A stretch of DNA of 8,422 nt from Bryobacterales bacterium (lineage in GTDB: Bacteria; Acidobacteriota; Terriglobia; Bryobacterales; Bryobacteraceae), in NCBI GenBank assembly GCA_003487005.1, contig DNFG01000355.1, positions 1 to 8,422 on the forward strand, read 5' to 3'. Shown here piece by piece: positions 1 through 5,421 of this stretch. The translations under genes and the position numbers were made by a program. The notes beneath the pieces were generated by a model. It had not been told where the DNA came from and ran no database searches. It worked only from the letters and a program-made list of their open reading frames with translations. The stretch's first letter is position 1; the number at the start of each line of letters is the position of its first letter.

Positions 1-39
1 GAGGAGTGCGCAGACGAGGAGCAGGCGGCGAAACAGCAT
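1..39 (-). CDS. 5' end of a secreted protein gene (partial, runs off left edge)
   Basis: Only the first 13 codons are inside the window (M-L-F-R-R followed by a leucine/valine/alanine run). The duplicated copy at 142-180 shows the same start and extends it, so the N-terminus can be read about seven residues further: a two-arginine n-region, a hydrophobic core of about 13 residues and an L-Y-A site followed by Gln. This is a classical Sec signal peptide, so the product is probably exported. The mature part is outside the window and its function cannot be told. It lies downstream of the oxidoreductase gene on the same strand. A TATACT box 10 nt before the ATG and the absence of a Shine-Dalgarno sequence suggest it may have its own near-leaderless promoter. 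Confidence 0.6.
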   Translation of the reverse strand, partial: MLFRRLLLVCALL

Positions 40-49
40 GATGTAGGAC

Positions 50-55
50 AGTATA
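50..55 (-). promoter_or_regulatory. Candidate -10 box for the left-edge secreted protein gene
   Basis: On the minus strand this reads TATACT, five of six bases matching the sigma70 -10 consensus, and it ends exactly 10 nt before the ATG at 39. The same box and spacing recur in the duplicated copy (191-196, before the ATG at 180). There is no convincing -35 and no Shine-Dalgarno sequence. The same 10-nt spacing is seen at both genes of the divergent promoter near 1250. Confidence 0.4.
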
Positions 56-66
56 GCGGGCTCAGG

Positions 67-180
67 TTACGGGAGCATGAGGCAAGCGCGAAGGAGGGTC
101 TCCTGGATGGCGAGTTCCTGGGCGTAGAGGGGGGCAGCGCAGAGGAGTGCGCAGACGAGGAGCAGGCGGCGAAACAGCAT
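67..180 (-). pseudogene. Chimeric 37-codon ORF: signal peptide fused to oxidoreductase tail
   Basis: The tandem duplication joins about 20 codons of the left-edge secreted protein's signal peptide (start at 180, ending L-Y-A) to the last 17 codons of the oxidoreductase (Q-E-L-A-I-Q onward, ending A-C-L-M-L-P). It is open from ATG to TAA with no frameshift. The fused tail differs from the real one by a single Cys for Ser. Because the TATACT box was copied too, it may be transcribed and could yield an exported peptide of about 17 residues. It is most simply a by-product of the duplication and need not have a function. Confidence 0.7.
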
Positions 181-262
181 GATGTAGGACAGTATAGCGG
201 GCTCAGGTTACGGGAGCATGAGGGAAGCGCGAAGGAGGGTCTCCTGGATGGCGAGTTCCTGG
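142..262. repeat. Tandem duplication, right copy
   Basis: This is the partner of 1-121, offset by 141 bp with one mismatch. It holds the genuine 3' end of the oxidoreductase gene (208-261), the spacer, and a duplicate of the start of the left-edge gene. The 20 bp at 122-141 also belong to the duplicated unit: they encode the rest of the signal peptide up to the junction with oxidoreductase sequence. One difference in 121 bp suggests a recent event. Confidence 0.95.
191..196 (-). promoter_or_regulatory. Candidate -10 box copy before the chimeric ORF
   Basis: This is the second copy of the TATACT box (minus strand), 10 nt before the ATG at 180. It was carried by the tandem duplication and is identical to the box at 50-55. 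Confidence 0.35.
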
Positions 263-1236
263 TCGAGGGAGACGAGCATGGGCTTGCCGTCGAGGAGCGC
301 GGCAGCGAGTTCGTCGATGTCGCCGGTGTAGCGCTGATAGGGGGGGAGGGCGACCTTCTGGTGGCCTTGCTGGTAGGGGCCGGCGGATTCGGTGAGGTCG
401 ATTTCGAGGGAGGGGGGCTCGATGGGGCGGACGATGGCGGAGCCCTTGGAGCCAAGGATTTCGAGGGTCCGGTGGCGACCGGCGCCGGGCTGGAGGACGC
501 TGGAAACAAGGAGGGCGAAGGCGCGGGGGTACTCGAAGACGGCGGCGGTATTGTCCTTCAAAGTGTCGTTAAAAGCGCCATCGTGACGCAAGAACGAGGT
601 GATTTTGGCGGGTTTACCGAGGATGCGGACGATGATGTCGGTGAGATGGGCGCCCTGTTCGAACATCTGGCCGCCGGAGAAGAGGTTCCATTCGGGGCGG
701 CTGCGGGCGTCGATGAGGGTATTCATGCGGGCGTGAATGTGGTAGATGTCGCCGAGCCAGCCCTTTTGGGCGGCTTCGACGGCGCGGGCGACGGCGGGGT
801 TAAACCGCCACATGTAGCCGGTCTGGAGGCGAAGGTTTTTGGAGCGGGCGATCTGGACGATCTGCTGGAATTCGGCGAGGGTTTCGGAGGGTGGTTTTTC
901 GATGTGGACGTGCTTGCCGGCGCGCAGGGCGTCGAGGGCGAGGGGGCCGTGGGTTTTGACTTCGGACTGGATGAATATGGCGGAGATGGAGGGGTCGTTG
1001 AGGATGGCATCTTTGGAGAGCCAGGGGAAGGGGGGGAGTTTTTTGTAGTTGGCGCGGACGGCGGGATCGGGTTCCCAGGCGCCGGCGAGAGTGTAACGGG
1101 GGTGTGCCTGGACGAGGCGGAGTTTGTCGAAGGCGTGGGAGTGCTGGAGACCGAGGAAGGCAGCTTTGAGGCGGGTTTGGGGCTGGGCGGCGAGAGGGAG
1201 GGAGAGGAGGGAGGCGGAGAAGGTTCTGCGGTTCAT
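208..1236 (-). CDS. Gfo/Idh/MocA-family oxidoreductase with Tat-like leader
   Basis: The 342-residue product has the two-domain layout of NAD(P)-dependent Gfo/Idh/MocA dehydrogenases, which typically act on sugars or cyclitols. An N-terminal Rossmann fold (about 22-135) contains the family's E-K-P motif at 113-115. The C-terminal alpha/beta domain contains E-Q-G-A-H-L-T-D around 193-200, with the conserved His and Asp. The usual glycine-rich nucleotide loop is degenerate (G-L-Q-H-S-H, about 29-34). The start at 1236 is preferred over the ATG at 1275 because it gives M-N-R-R-T-F-S plus a short hydrophobic stretch, a twin-arginine-type signal, and because it sits 10 nt after a perfect TATAAT. 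The longer start would lie inside the coding region of the divergent gene. The substrate cannot be told. The 3' end is part of the tandem duplication. Periplasmic location is inferred by analogy with Tat-exported glucose-fructose oxidoreductase. Confidence 0.88.
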   Translation of the reverse strand: MNRRTFSASLLSLPLAAQPQTRLKAAFLGLQHSHAFDKLRLVQAHPRYTLAGAWEPDPAVRANYKKLPPFPWLSKDAILNDPSISAIFIQSEVKTHGPLALDALRAGKHVHIEKPPSETLAEFQQIVQIARSKNLRLQTGYMWRFNPAVARAVEAAQKGWLGDIYHIHARMNTLIDARSRPEWNLFSGGQMFEQGAHLTDIIVRILGKPAKITSFLRHDGAFNDTLKDNTAAVFEYPRAFALLVSSVLQPGAGRHRTLEILGSKGSAIVRPIEPPSLEIDLTESAGPYQQGHQKVALPPYQRYTGDIDELAAALLDGKPMLVSLDQELAIQETLLRASLMLP

Positions 1237-1269
1237 GGTCAACCGAATTATAATGCCTAGGACCATGAA
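1232..1269. promoter_or_regulatory. Symmetric divergent promoter with dyad operator-like structure
   Basis: The core ATTATAAT (1247-1254) is a perfect palindrome, so it contains TATAAT on the plus strand (1249-1254) and on the minus strand (1252-1247). Nine-base inverted arms (1232-1240 and 1261-1269) are centred on exactly the same point, 1250.5. Each arm includes a start codon: 1236 for the leftward gene and 1265 for the rightward gene. Each -10 ends exactly 10 nt before its ATG, which predicts leaders of only about 3-5 nt. No good -35 is visible on either side. The AT-rich core stands out in a GC-rich region. Part of the arm match (ATGAA) may follow from both proteins starting Met-Asn/Lys. 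Confidence 0.65.
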
Positions 1270-2086
1270 GATCACACGCCGTTCGACTTTTGCCCTGCCT
1301 CTGGCTGCCCTGGCGCAGCAGAGTGAGGGAGTGAAGCGCTATGTCCGGTTTCTCAAGGATGGCCGGACGGCCTACGGATTGATGGATGGGGGACGGATCC
1401 GGGAGTTACGGGGTTCGCCGCTGGCGGGGGATGTCTTTAGCGGGGCCGTGCATCCGTCGTCGTCGGTGAAACTGCTGTACCCGATGGAGCCGCCGAAGGT
1501 GATCGCGGTGGGGCTGAACTACCGGAGCCATCTGGGGGAGAGGCCGGTTCCAAAGCAGCCGGAGATTTTCTTCAAGCCGACGACGTGCCTGCAGAATCCG
1601 GGGGATCCGATTCTGATTCCGCGCGATGCGAAAAACGTGCATTACGAGGCGGAACTGGTGATTGTAGTGGGGAAAAAGTTGAAGAATGCGTCGCTGGCGG
1701 AGGCGCAGGCGGGGATTTTCGGGTACACGTGCGGGAACGATGTGAGCGAACGGGACTGGCAGAAGGGGGATTTGCAGTGGTGGCGGGCGAAGGGTTCGGA
1801 CACGTTCGGGCCGATGGGACCGATGATCGCGACGGGGCTGGACATCGGCCGGTCGGGGATTGAGTTGCGGGTGAACGGGGAGACGAAGCAGAAGCAGGTG
1901 TTGTCGGATCTGATTTTTGATTGTCCGACGTGCGTGCAGCAGATCAGCCGGTATGTGACGTTGGAGCCTGGGGACGTGATCTTCACGGGGACGCCGGGGA
2001 CGACGACGGCGATGAAGGCGGGGGATGTGGTGGAGGTGGAGATTGACGGGATCGGGATGCTGCGGAATCCGGTGAAGGCGGGGTAG
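1265..2086 (+). CDS. FAH-family hydrolase/isomerase with Tat-like leader
   Basis: The 273-residue product belongs to the fumarylacetoacetate hydrolase (FAH) superfamily, whose members cleave or isomerise C-C bonds of 2-oxo or dioxo acids using a divalent metal. Family marks are N-Y-R-S-H (85-89), the acidic metal ligands E128 and E130 in H-Y-E-A-E-L-V, D159 in G-N-D-V-S-E-R-D, the K-G-S-D-T-F-G-P-M-G segment (176-185) and T-G-T-P-G (241-245). The start at 1265 gives M-K-I-T-R-R-S-T-F, then a short hydrophobic run and A-L-A followed by Gln, a possible Tat or Sec leader. Such leaders are unusual because this superfamily is normally cytosolic. The in-frame ATG at 1253 overlaps the predicted -10, so it is less likely. 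The specific reaction cannot be assigned. Divergent pairing with the oxidoreductase suggests a shared catabolic route, which is inference. Confidence 0.88.
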   Translation: MKITRRSTFALPLAALAQQSEGVKRYVRFLKDGRTAYGLMDGGRIRELRGSPLAGDVFSGAVHPSSSVKLLYPMEPPKVIAVGLNYRSHLGERPVPKQPEIFFKPTTCLQNPGDPILIPRDAKNVHYEAELVIVVGKKLKNASLAEAQAGIFGYTCGNDVSERDWQKGDLQWWRAKGSDTFGPMGPMIATGLDIGRSGIELRVNGETKQKQVLSDLIFDCPTCVQQISRYVTLEPGDVIFTGTPGTTTAMKAGDVVEVEIDGIGMLRNPVKAG

Positions 2087-2110
2087 CGGGAGGGGTCAGG
2101 CGGTCCCCGG

Positions 2111-2147
2111 CGGCCCCGGCGGCAATGGGCGGACCCGTCCGGGGCCG
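2111..2147. terminator. GC-rich hairpin between convergent genes
   Basis: A perfect 9-bp inverted repeat (2111-2119 with 2139-2147, CGGCCCCGG/CCGGGGCCG) encloses a 19-nt loop. It lies in the 67-bp gap between the stop of the plus-strand FAH gene and the stop of the minus-strand permease gene, so it could stop transcription from both sides. No T-tract follows on either strand, so intrinsic termination is uncertain. Confidence 0.35.
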
Positions 2148-2153
2148 GCGCGG

Positions 2154-4838
2154 TTATGCGCGGCGCAAGGCCTGGGCAGGTTGGATTCTGGCTGCCCGCA
2201 GGGCGGGCAACAGGACGGCGAGAGTCGCGGAGAGGGCGATGAGTCCCATGGCTGACGCGAGCGCGGCAAGGGGAAAAGGCCCCTGGGGAATCAACTGGTG
2301 CCGTTCGGCGAGGCGCAAGGCATAGACGGCGGGCGGCACGCCGAGGACGAGGCCGCCAAGGGCGAGGGCAAGGCCATTCCCGAGAGCAAGGAAGACCACG
2401 CCCCCGCGCGTGGCGCCCATGGCCATGCGGATGCCGATCTCCTGCGTCCTGCGCGCCGTCGTGTGCGACATCAGTCCGTAGAGGCCAACCATGCACAGCA
2501 CAAGCGCGAGAACGCCGAAGCTGCCGCAGAGCCAGGCGAACAGGCGTTCGCGGTGGAGCGTGCGGGAGATCTGCTGCTCCATGGTGAAGACGTCGACCAG
2601 CGGCACCTCCCGGTCGATCCCATTGACCGCGTCGCGCACGGCCGGCATGATCCCGGCCGGCGGGATCGAAGAGTTGAGAACGACTTGGGCCGTGGGCACG
2701 CCGAAGTCAAAGGGGATGTAGACCACGAGCGGAGTGTGTCTGAGGTCCGTGTAGGTGGCGTTGCGTGCGATACCGACGATTTCGTACTGGACATCCTCTC
2801 CGAAACCCATGGTGAAGCGCGCGCCGAGCGGCGATGGGAGGCCAAGGCGTGCGGCGAAGTCCTGGCTGACCACGGCGACCCGGCCCCCGGATTCGACATC
2901 CTGCCTGGTCAACATCCTGCCGGCGGTGACGGGAACGCGCATGGCATCGAGAAAGCGGTGGCTCACGTGGTGAACGGCAGTCTCGAACTTGTCTCCATTG
3001 GAGAGCCGGGCCAGGTCCGACCAGCCCCCGCCACCGGACATCGGGCCGGTGATCGACAGGCCCGCGCTTTCCACGCCGGGGACATCGTTGAGGCGCTGCT
3101 CGAGAGTCGAGTAGAAGGACTTCAGCCGATCATCAAGGTAGCCCTGGTCACCGGGTCTGACTTTGCAGAGAATCGTGTTGCCCCGGTCGAATCCCGTTTC
3201 GCGACTGACGATCTCAAGGAGGTTTCCGGTGAAGAGAACGGCGACGGTGACCAGCACGACGCCGAGAGCGACCTGGAACAGGACGAGGAGCCTGGCCGGC
3301 GCCCATCGCGAGCGGAGATGTGCGGCTGAACGGCCGGTGACTTCCTTCAGTGCCGGCCCGGCGTCGATCCTGACGGCGCGCCAGGCAGGGTAGAGCCCGA
3401 ACAGGAGGGCCGACAAGCCGGTGACGACCGCCGCTCCAGCCAAGGATCTGGGATCGGGCGTGGCGGAAATCGCCATTTCGGTTCCCTGGATCGGGGTGAA
3501 CCCAGGCAGCATCGAGAGGACTCCAGCAGCAACCGGAATACTAAGGAGACCGCCAATCGTGGCCAGCAACAGGCTCTCCGTGAGGAACTGCCTCAGCAAT
3601 CGAGCCTGTCCACAGCCCAGCGAGATGCGGAGAGCCACTTCCTTTTCGCGGCTGGCGGAGCGCGCCAGCATCAGGTTGGCAATGTTGGCGCAGGCGGCGA
3701 CGAGGACGAGGACAACCAGTCCGAGAAGGATCAAGATGGGGTTGCCGAGACTGCGGCGGATGGAGCCAAGACCGCGGCGAGCATTGCTCAACCGGATATG
3801 CGGCGTGGCCTCGGCGGACTCCGGGGCCTTCGGCCAGCTTGCGGCGAAACCAGCATCCAGGATGTCGCGGAGTTGGGCCTCGGAGACGCCCGGGGCGCGG
3901 CGTGCGATGAGGTGAAGCCACCAGCAGGTGGGATCGACCGCACTGGCACGAAAGTTGCTGTCGGGTTCAAGAAAGGGCGGACTCTGCCAGATGGACGAAT
4001 AGAGTTCGACATTTTCGGCCGGGACGATGCCTCGAAACTCCGCGGGCAAGACGCCCGCGATCTCGTACATGTGATTGTTGATCCTGATGGACCGGCCGGC
4101 GACAGCGGGGGATGCGCCGAACTTCGCGGACCAGAACCGGTGGCTGAGGACGACTGCCGGGGCCGCGGAGGGCGAATCGTCGTGCTCATTCAGGACGCGG
4201 CCGTGGGCGGGTTGTATGCCGAGAACCGAGAAGAAGTTGCCTGAGACAGGCCGGACCTGTGCAACGCTCAACTGGTCGTCATAGCTGGCGCTGACCCTGA
4301 AGGTGCCCATCTGCGCGGCGATCCCGGCTTTGCCTTGGGCGGAGGCGCGCAGCGCGTCCAGGCCCTGGCTGCTGAAGAAGTCGGCCACCAAGAGAGCGCC
4401 GTCCTTGTGAACGCTGCCGACAGAGCGGCGATTGAAGCCCGTGCGTTGTTTCGACGCCCAGAATACCTCGGATAGCTGCCCGGGTTCGGGGACGCCCAAG
4501 GTCCTCCAGAGCAGCACATCGGCCAGGGTGAGGATGGCAGTGGTAGCGCCAATGCCGAGGGCGAGAGAGAGCAGGGCGGCGCCGGTGATGGCAGGGGCGC
4601 GGCGCATCATGCGCCAGCCGAAGCGGATATCGCGCGCCAGTTCAGCCAGGGGCCTCGACCAGCGGATGTCGCGGCAGGCCTCCTTGACTGGCTCGACGCC
4701 GCCGAACTCGCGCCGCGCCGTGCGCATTGCCTCTTCGCGCGACATGCCTTGCCGCTGATAGGAGTCAGCCAGGGTTTCCAGATGGAAGGAGATCTCGCGA
4801 TCCAGATCCCGGTCGGGCTTGTTCCAGAGACGCCACAT
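2154..4838 (-). CDS. ADOP-type orphan ABC permease (MacB/FtsX-like, duplicated)
   Basis: The 894-residue inner-membrane protein has an N-terminal soluble prefix (about 1-75, with D-R-E-I-S-F-H-L-E-T-L and G-M-S-R-E-E-A-M) typical of the acidobacterial orphan permeases. One membrane segment (about 84-110) and a large extracytoplasmic MacB-type domain (about 111-362) follow. Next come an FtsX core with three segments (about 366-390, 420-445, 464-488), another segment (516-540), a second external domain (541-765) and a second FtsX core (768-790, 815-840, 857-880). The two halves repeat each other: R-E-K-E-V-A-L-R (397-404) matches R-T-Q-E-I-G-I-R (797-804), and Y-P-A-W-R-A-V-R (483-490) matches L-P-A-L-R-A-A-R (878-885). 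No ATPase gene is adjacent, so the energy source and substrate are unknown. A GAGGG overlapping the PadR stop codon may couple translation of the two genes. Confidence 0.92.
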   Translation of the reverse strand: MWRLWNKPDRDLDREISFHLETLADSYQRQGMSREEAMRTARREFGGVEPVKEACRDIRWSRPLAELARDIRFGWRMMRRAPAITGAALLSLALGIGATTAILTLADVLLWRTLGVPEPGQLSEVFWASKQRTGFNRRSVGSVHKDGALLVADFFSSQGLDALRASAQGKAGIAAQMGTFRVSASYDDQLSVAQVRPVSGNFFSVLGIQPAHGRVLNEHDDSPSAAPAVVLSHRFWSAKFGASPAVAGRSIRINNHMYEIAGVLPAEFRGIVPAENVELYSSIWQSPPFLEPDSNFRASAVDPTCWWLHLIARRAPGVSEAQLRDILDAGFAASWPKAPESAEATPHIRLSNARRGLGSIRRSLGNPILILLGLVVLVLVAACANIANLMLARSASREKEVALRISLGCGQARLLRQFLTESLLLATIGGLLSIPVAAGVLSMLPGFTPIQGTEMAISATPDPRSLAGAAVVTGLSALLFGLYPAWRAVRIDAGPALKEVTGRSAAHLRSRWAPARLLVLFQVALGVVLVTVAVLFTGNLLEIVSRETGFDRGNTILCKVRPGDQGYLDDRLKSFYSTLEQRLNDVPGVESAGLSITGPMSGGGGWSDLARLSNGDKFETAVHHVSHRFLDAMRVPVTAGRMLTRQDVESGGRVAVVSQDFAARLGLPSPLGARFTMGFGEDVQYEIVGIARNATYTDLRHTPLVVYIPFDFGVPTAQVVLNSSIPPAGIMPAVRDAVNGIDREVPLVDVFTMEQQISRTLHRERLFAWLCGSFGVLALVLCMVGLYGLMSHTTARRTQEIGIRMAMGATRGGVVFLALGNGLALALGGLVLGVPPAVYALRLAERHQLIPQGPFPLAALASAMGLIALSATLAVLLPALRAARIQPAQALRRA

Positions 4839-4844
4839 GGCGGA

Positions 4845-5174
4845 TTAGCCCTCGAGTACCCAGTTGATGGCCGCCGAATAGCGGGACCATTGCTCGATCT
4901 CGCTGGCCAGGCAGGCGTGACCGGCCTTGGTCAGCGAGTAGACGCGCGCCATGCGGCCTGCATCGGACTCGCGCCATTCACTCGTCACCAGATTCTTGCG
5001 CTCGAGCCTGTGCAGGGCCGGGTAGAGCGAACCCTGCTGGACATCGATGAGCTGGCGGGACGACAGCAGGATCTTCTGGGCGATGCCGTAGCCGTGCTGA
5101 GGCCCTTGTGCGAGTGTCTTCAGGACCAGGAGGTCCAGCGTGCCTTGGAGGAGATCGGGTTTCTTTACGCTCAT
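4845..5174 (-). CDS. PadR-family transcriptional regulator (ADOP partner)
   Basis: The 109-residue protein is a small winged-helix PadR regulator, probably dimeric. Family marks are L-L-Q-G-T-L-D-L-L-V-L at 8-18, H-G-Y-G-I-A at 27-32, the recognition-helix region Q-G-S-L-Y-P-A-L-H-R-L-E at 48-59 and the wing G-R-M-A-R-V-Y-S-L-T-K-A-G at 73-85. Its length is normal for the short PadR type that accompanies acidobacterial orphan permeases. The gene is 6 bp upstream of the permease gene on the same strand. The start at 5174 is supported by an AGGAAGG ribosome-binding site 7 nt upstream. It most likely represses its own promoter and the permease, and responds to an unknown ligand. Confidence 0.93.
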   Translation of the reverse strand: MSVKKPDLLQGTLDLLVLKTLAQGPQHGYGIAQKILLSSRQLIDVQQGSLYPALHRLERKNLVTSEWRESDAGRMARVYSLTKAGHACLASEIEQWSRYSAAINWVLEG

Positions 5175-5181
5175 TGCCTAG

Positions 5182-5188
5182 CCTTCCT
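5182..5188 (-). promoter_or_regulatory. Strong Shine-Dalgarno site of the PadR gene
   Basis: On the minus strand this reads AGGAAGG, 7 nt before the ATG at 5174. It fixes the start codon and contrasts with the left-block genes, which have no visible Shine-Dalgarno sequence. Confidence 0.75.
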
Positions 5189-5230
5189 GCATGTATCGTA
5201 TGTCATGATATGTAGATCGTCAATGCATTG
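5189..5230. promoter_or_regulatory. Candidate PadR operator overlapping the promoter
   Basis: Three ATGT words (ACAT on the minus strand) begin at 5191, 5200 and 5210, 9 and 10 bp apart, about one helical turn. Two lie in or next to the -10 and one is in the spacer. A perfect 10-bp palindrome, CAATGCATTG, occupies 5221-5230 and overlaps the -35. PadR proteins of other bacteria commonly bind dyads containing ATGT/ACAT near their own promoters. Binding here would block RNA polymerase, so autorepression is the natural reading. The exact operator unit is not certain. Confidence 0.45.
5195..5223 (-). promoter_or_regulatory. Sigma70-like promoter of the PadR-permease operon
   Basis: On the minus strand, TTGACG (5223-5218, five of six consensus bases) and TACGAT (5200-5195, four of six) are separated by 17 bp, the optimal spacing. 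The predicted start of transcription is near 5188-5190. That would leave a leader of about 15-17 nt, and a start toward 5188 would put the Shine-Dalgarno sequence at the very 5' end. The segment is AT-rich compared with its surroundings. Confidence 0.65.
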
Positions 5231-5394
5231 AGCCCGGAATTTACATCAGCGCTCCGGCGCCGACCGGTTCATGCGGGCCGTTCATGGGTGGCGAATGAGG
5301 GGGCGTCGCGCCGGCGGCGTCGCGGGAGGTGTCTTTGCAGAGTCCGGCCTCCGGCGCAACGGAAGCCGTACTCAGTTGGATGAACGCCCGCCGC
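5231..5394. other. Intergenic region between holB and the PadR promoter
   Basis: I see no gene here. Apart from the hairpin at 5345-5368 it contains a 9-bp direct repeat GGCGTCGCG (5302-5310 and 5316-5324, 14 bp apart) and two GTTCATG words (5268-5274, 5280-5286). None has a recognisable role. Confidence 0.5.
5345..5368 (-). terminator. Hairpin downstream of holB (second)
   Basis: On the minus strand this folds as a 9-bp stem (5368-5360 with 5353-5345, one G-U pair) around a 6-nt loop, about 55 nt after the holB stop. No clear U-tract follows. It may help end the coaBC-holB transcript before the PadR promoter. Confidence 0.3.
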
Positions 5395-5395
5395 A

Positions 5396-5420
5396 CTCCG
5401 GGGAGGGGTCCGTCCCGGAG
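5396..5420 (-). terminator. Hairpin immediately after the holB stop
   Basis: CTCCGGG (5396-5402) pairs with CCCGGAG (5414-5420) around an 11-nt loop, starting one base after the holB stop codon. It lacks a following U-tract in the minus-strand RNA, so it could be a weak terminator or an RNA 3'-end stabiliser. Confidence 0.35.
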
Positions 5421-5421
5421 G

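Larger units (their letters stand above)
1..121. repeat. Tandem duplication, left copy (121 bp visible, 141-bp period)
   Basis: This stretch matches 142-262 base for base except at one position (c83 against g224). It contains, on the minus strand, the first 13 codons of the left-edge gene (1-39), the 27-bp spacer (40-66) and a second copy of the last 17 sense codons and stop of the oxidoreductase gene (67-120). The match breaks at 122/263. The left copy may extend beyond the window edge. Confidence 0.95.

Noticed and set aside
1..262. CRISPR-like or satellite array
   Set aside because: There are only two copies of a 141-bp unit containing coding sequence, with no short repeats or spacers. 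A tandem duplication explains it.
361..1260. Plus-strand ORF of 299 codons opposite the oxidoreductase
   Set aside because: It is almost entirely Gly/Glu/Asp/Ala/Val with no domain, and arises from C-rich codon positions of a well-supported gene on the other strand.
1642..2496. Minus-strand ORF of 284 codons spanning the FAH end and the permease 3' end
   Set aside because: It runs across the convergent gap, is antisense to FAH and out of frame with the permease, and has no recognisable domain.
2298..3329. Plus-strand ORF of 343 codons opposite the permease
   Set aside because: It has no recognisable fold or motif and lies wholly inside the strongly supported ADOP gene.
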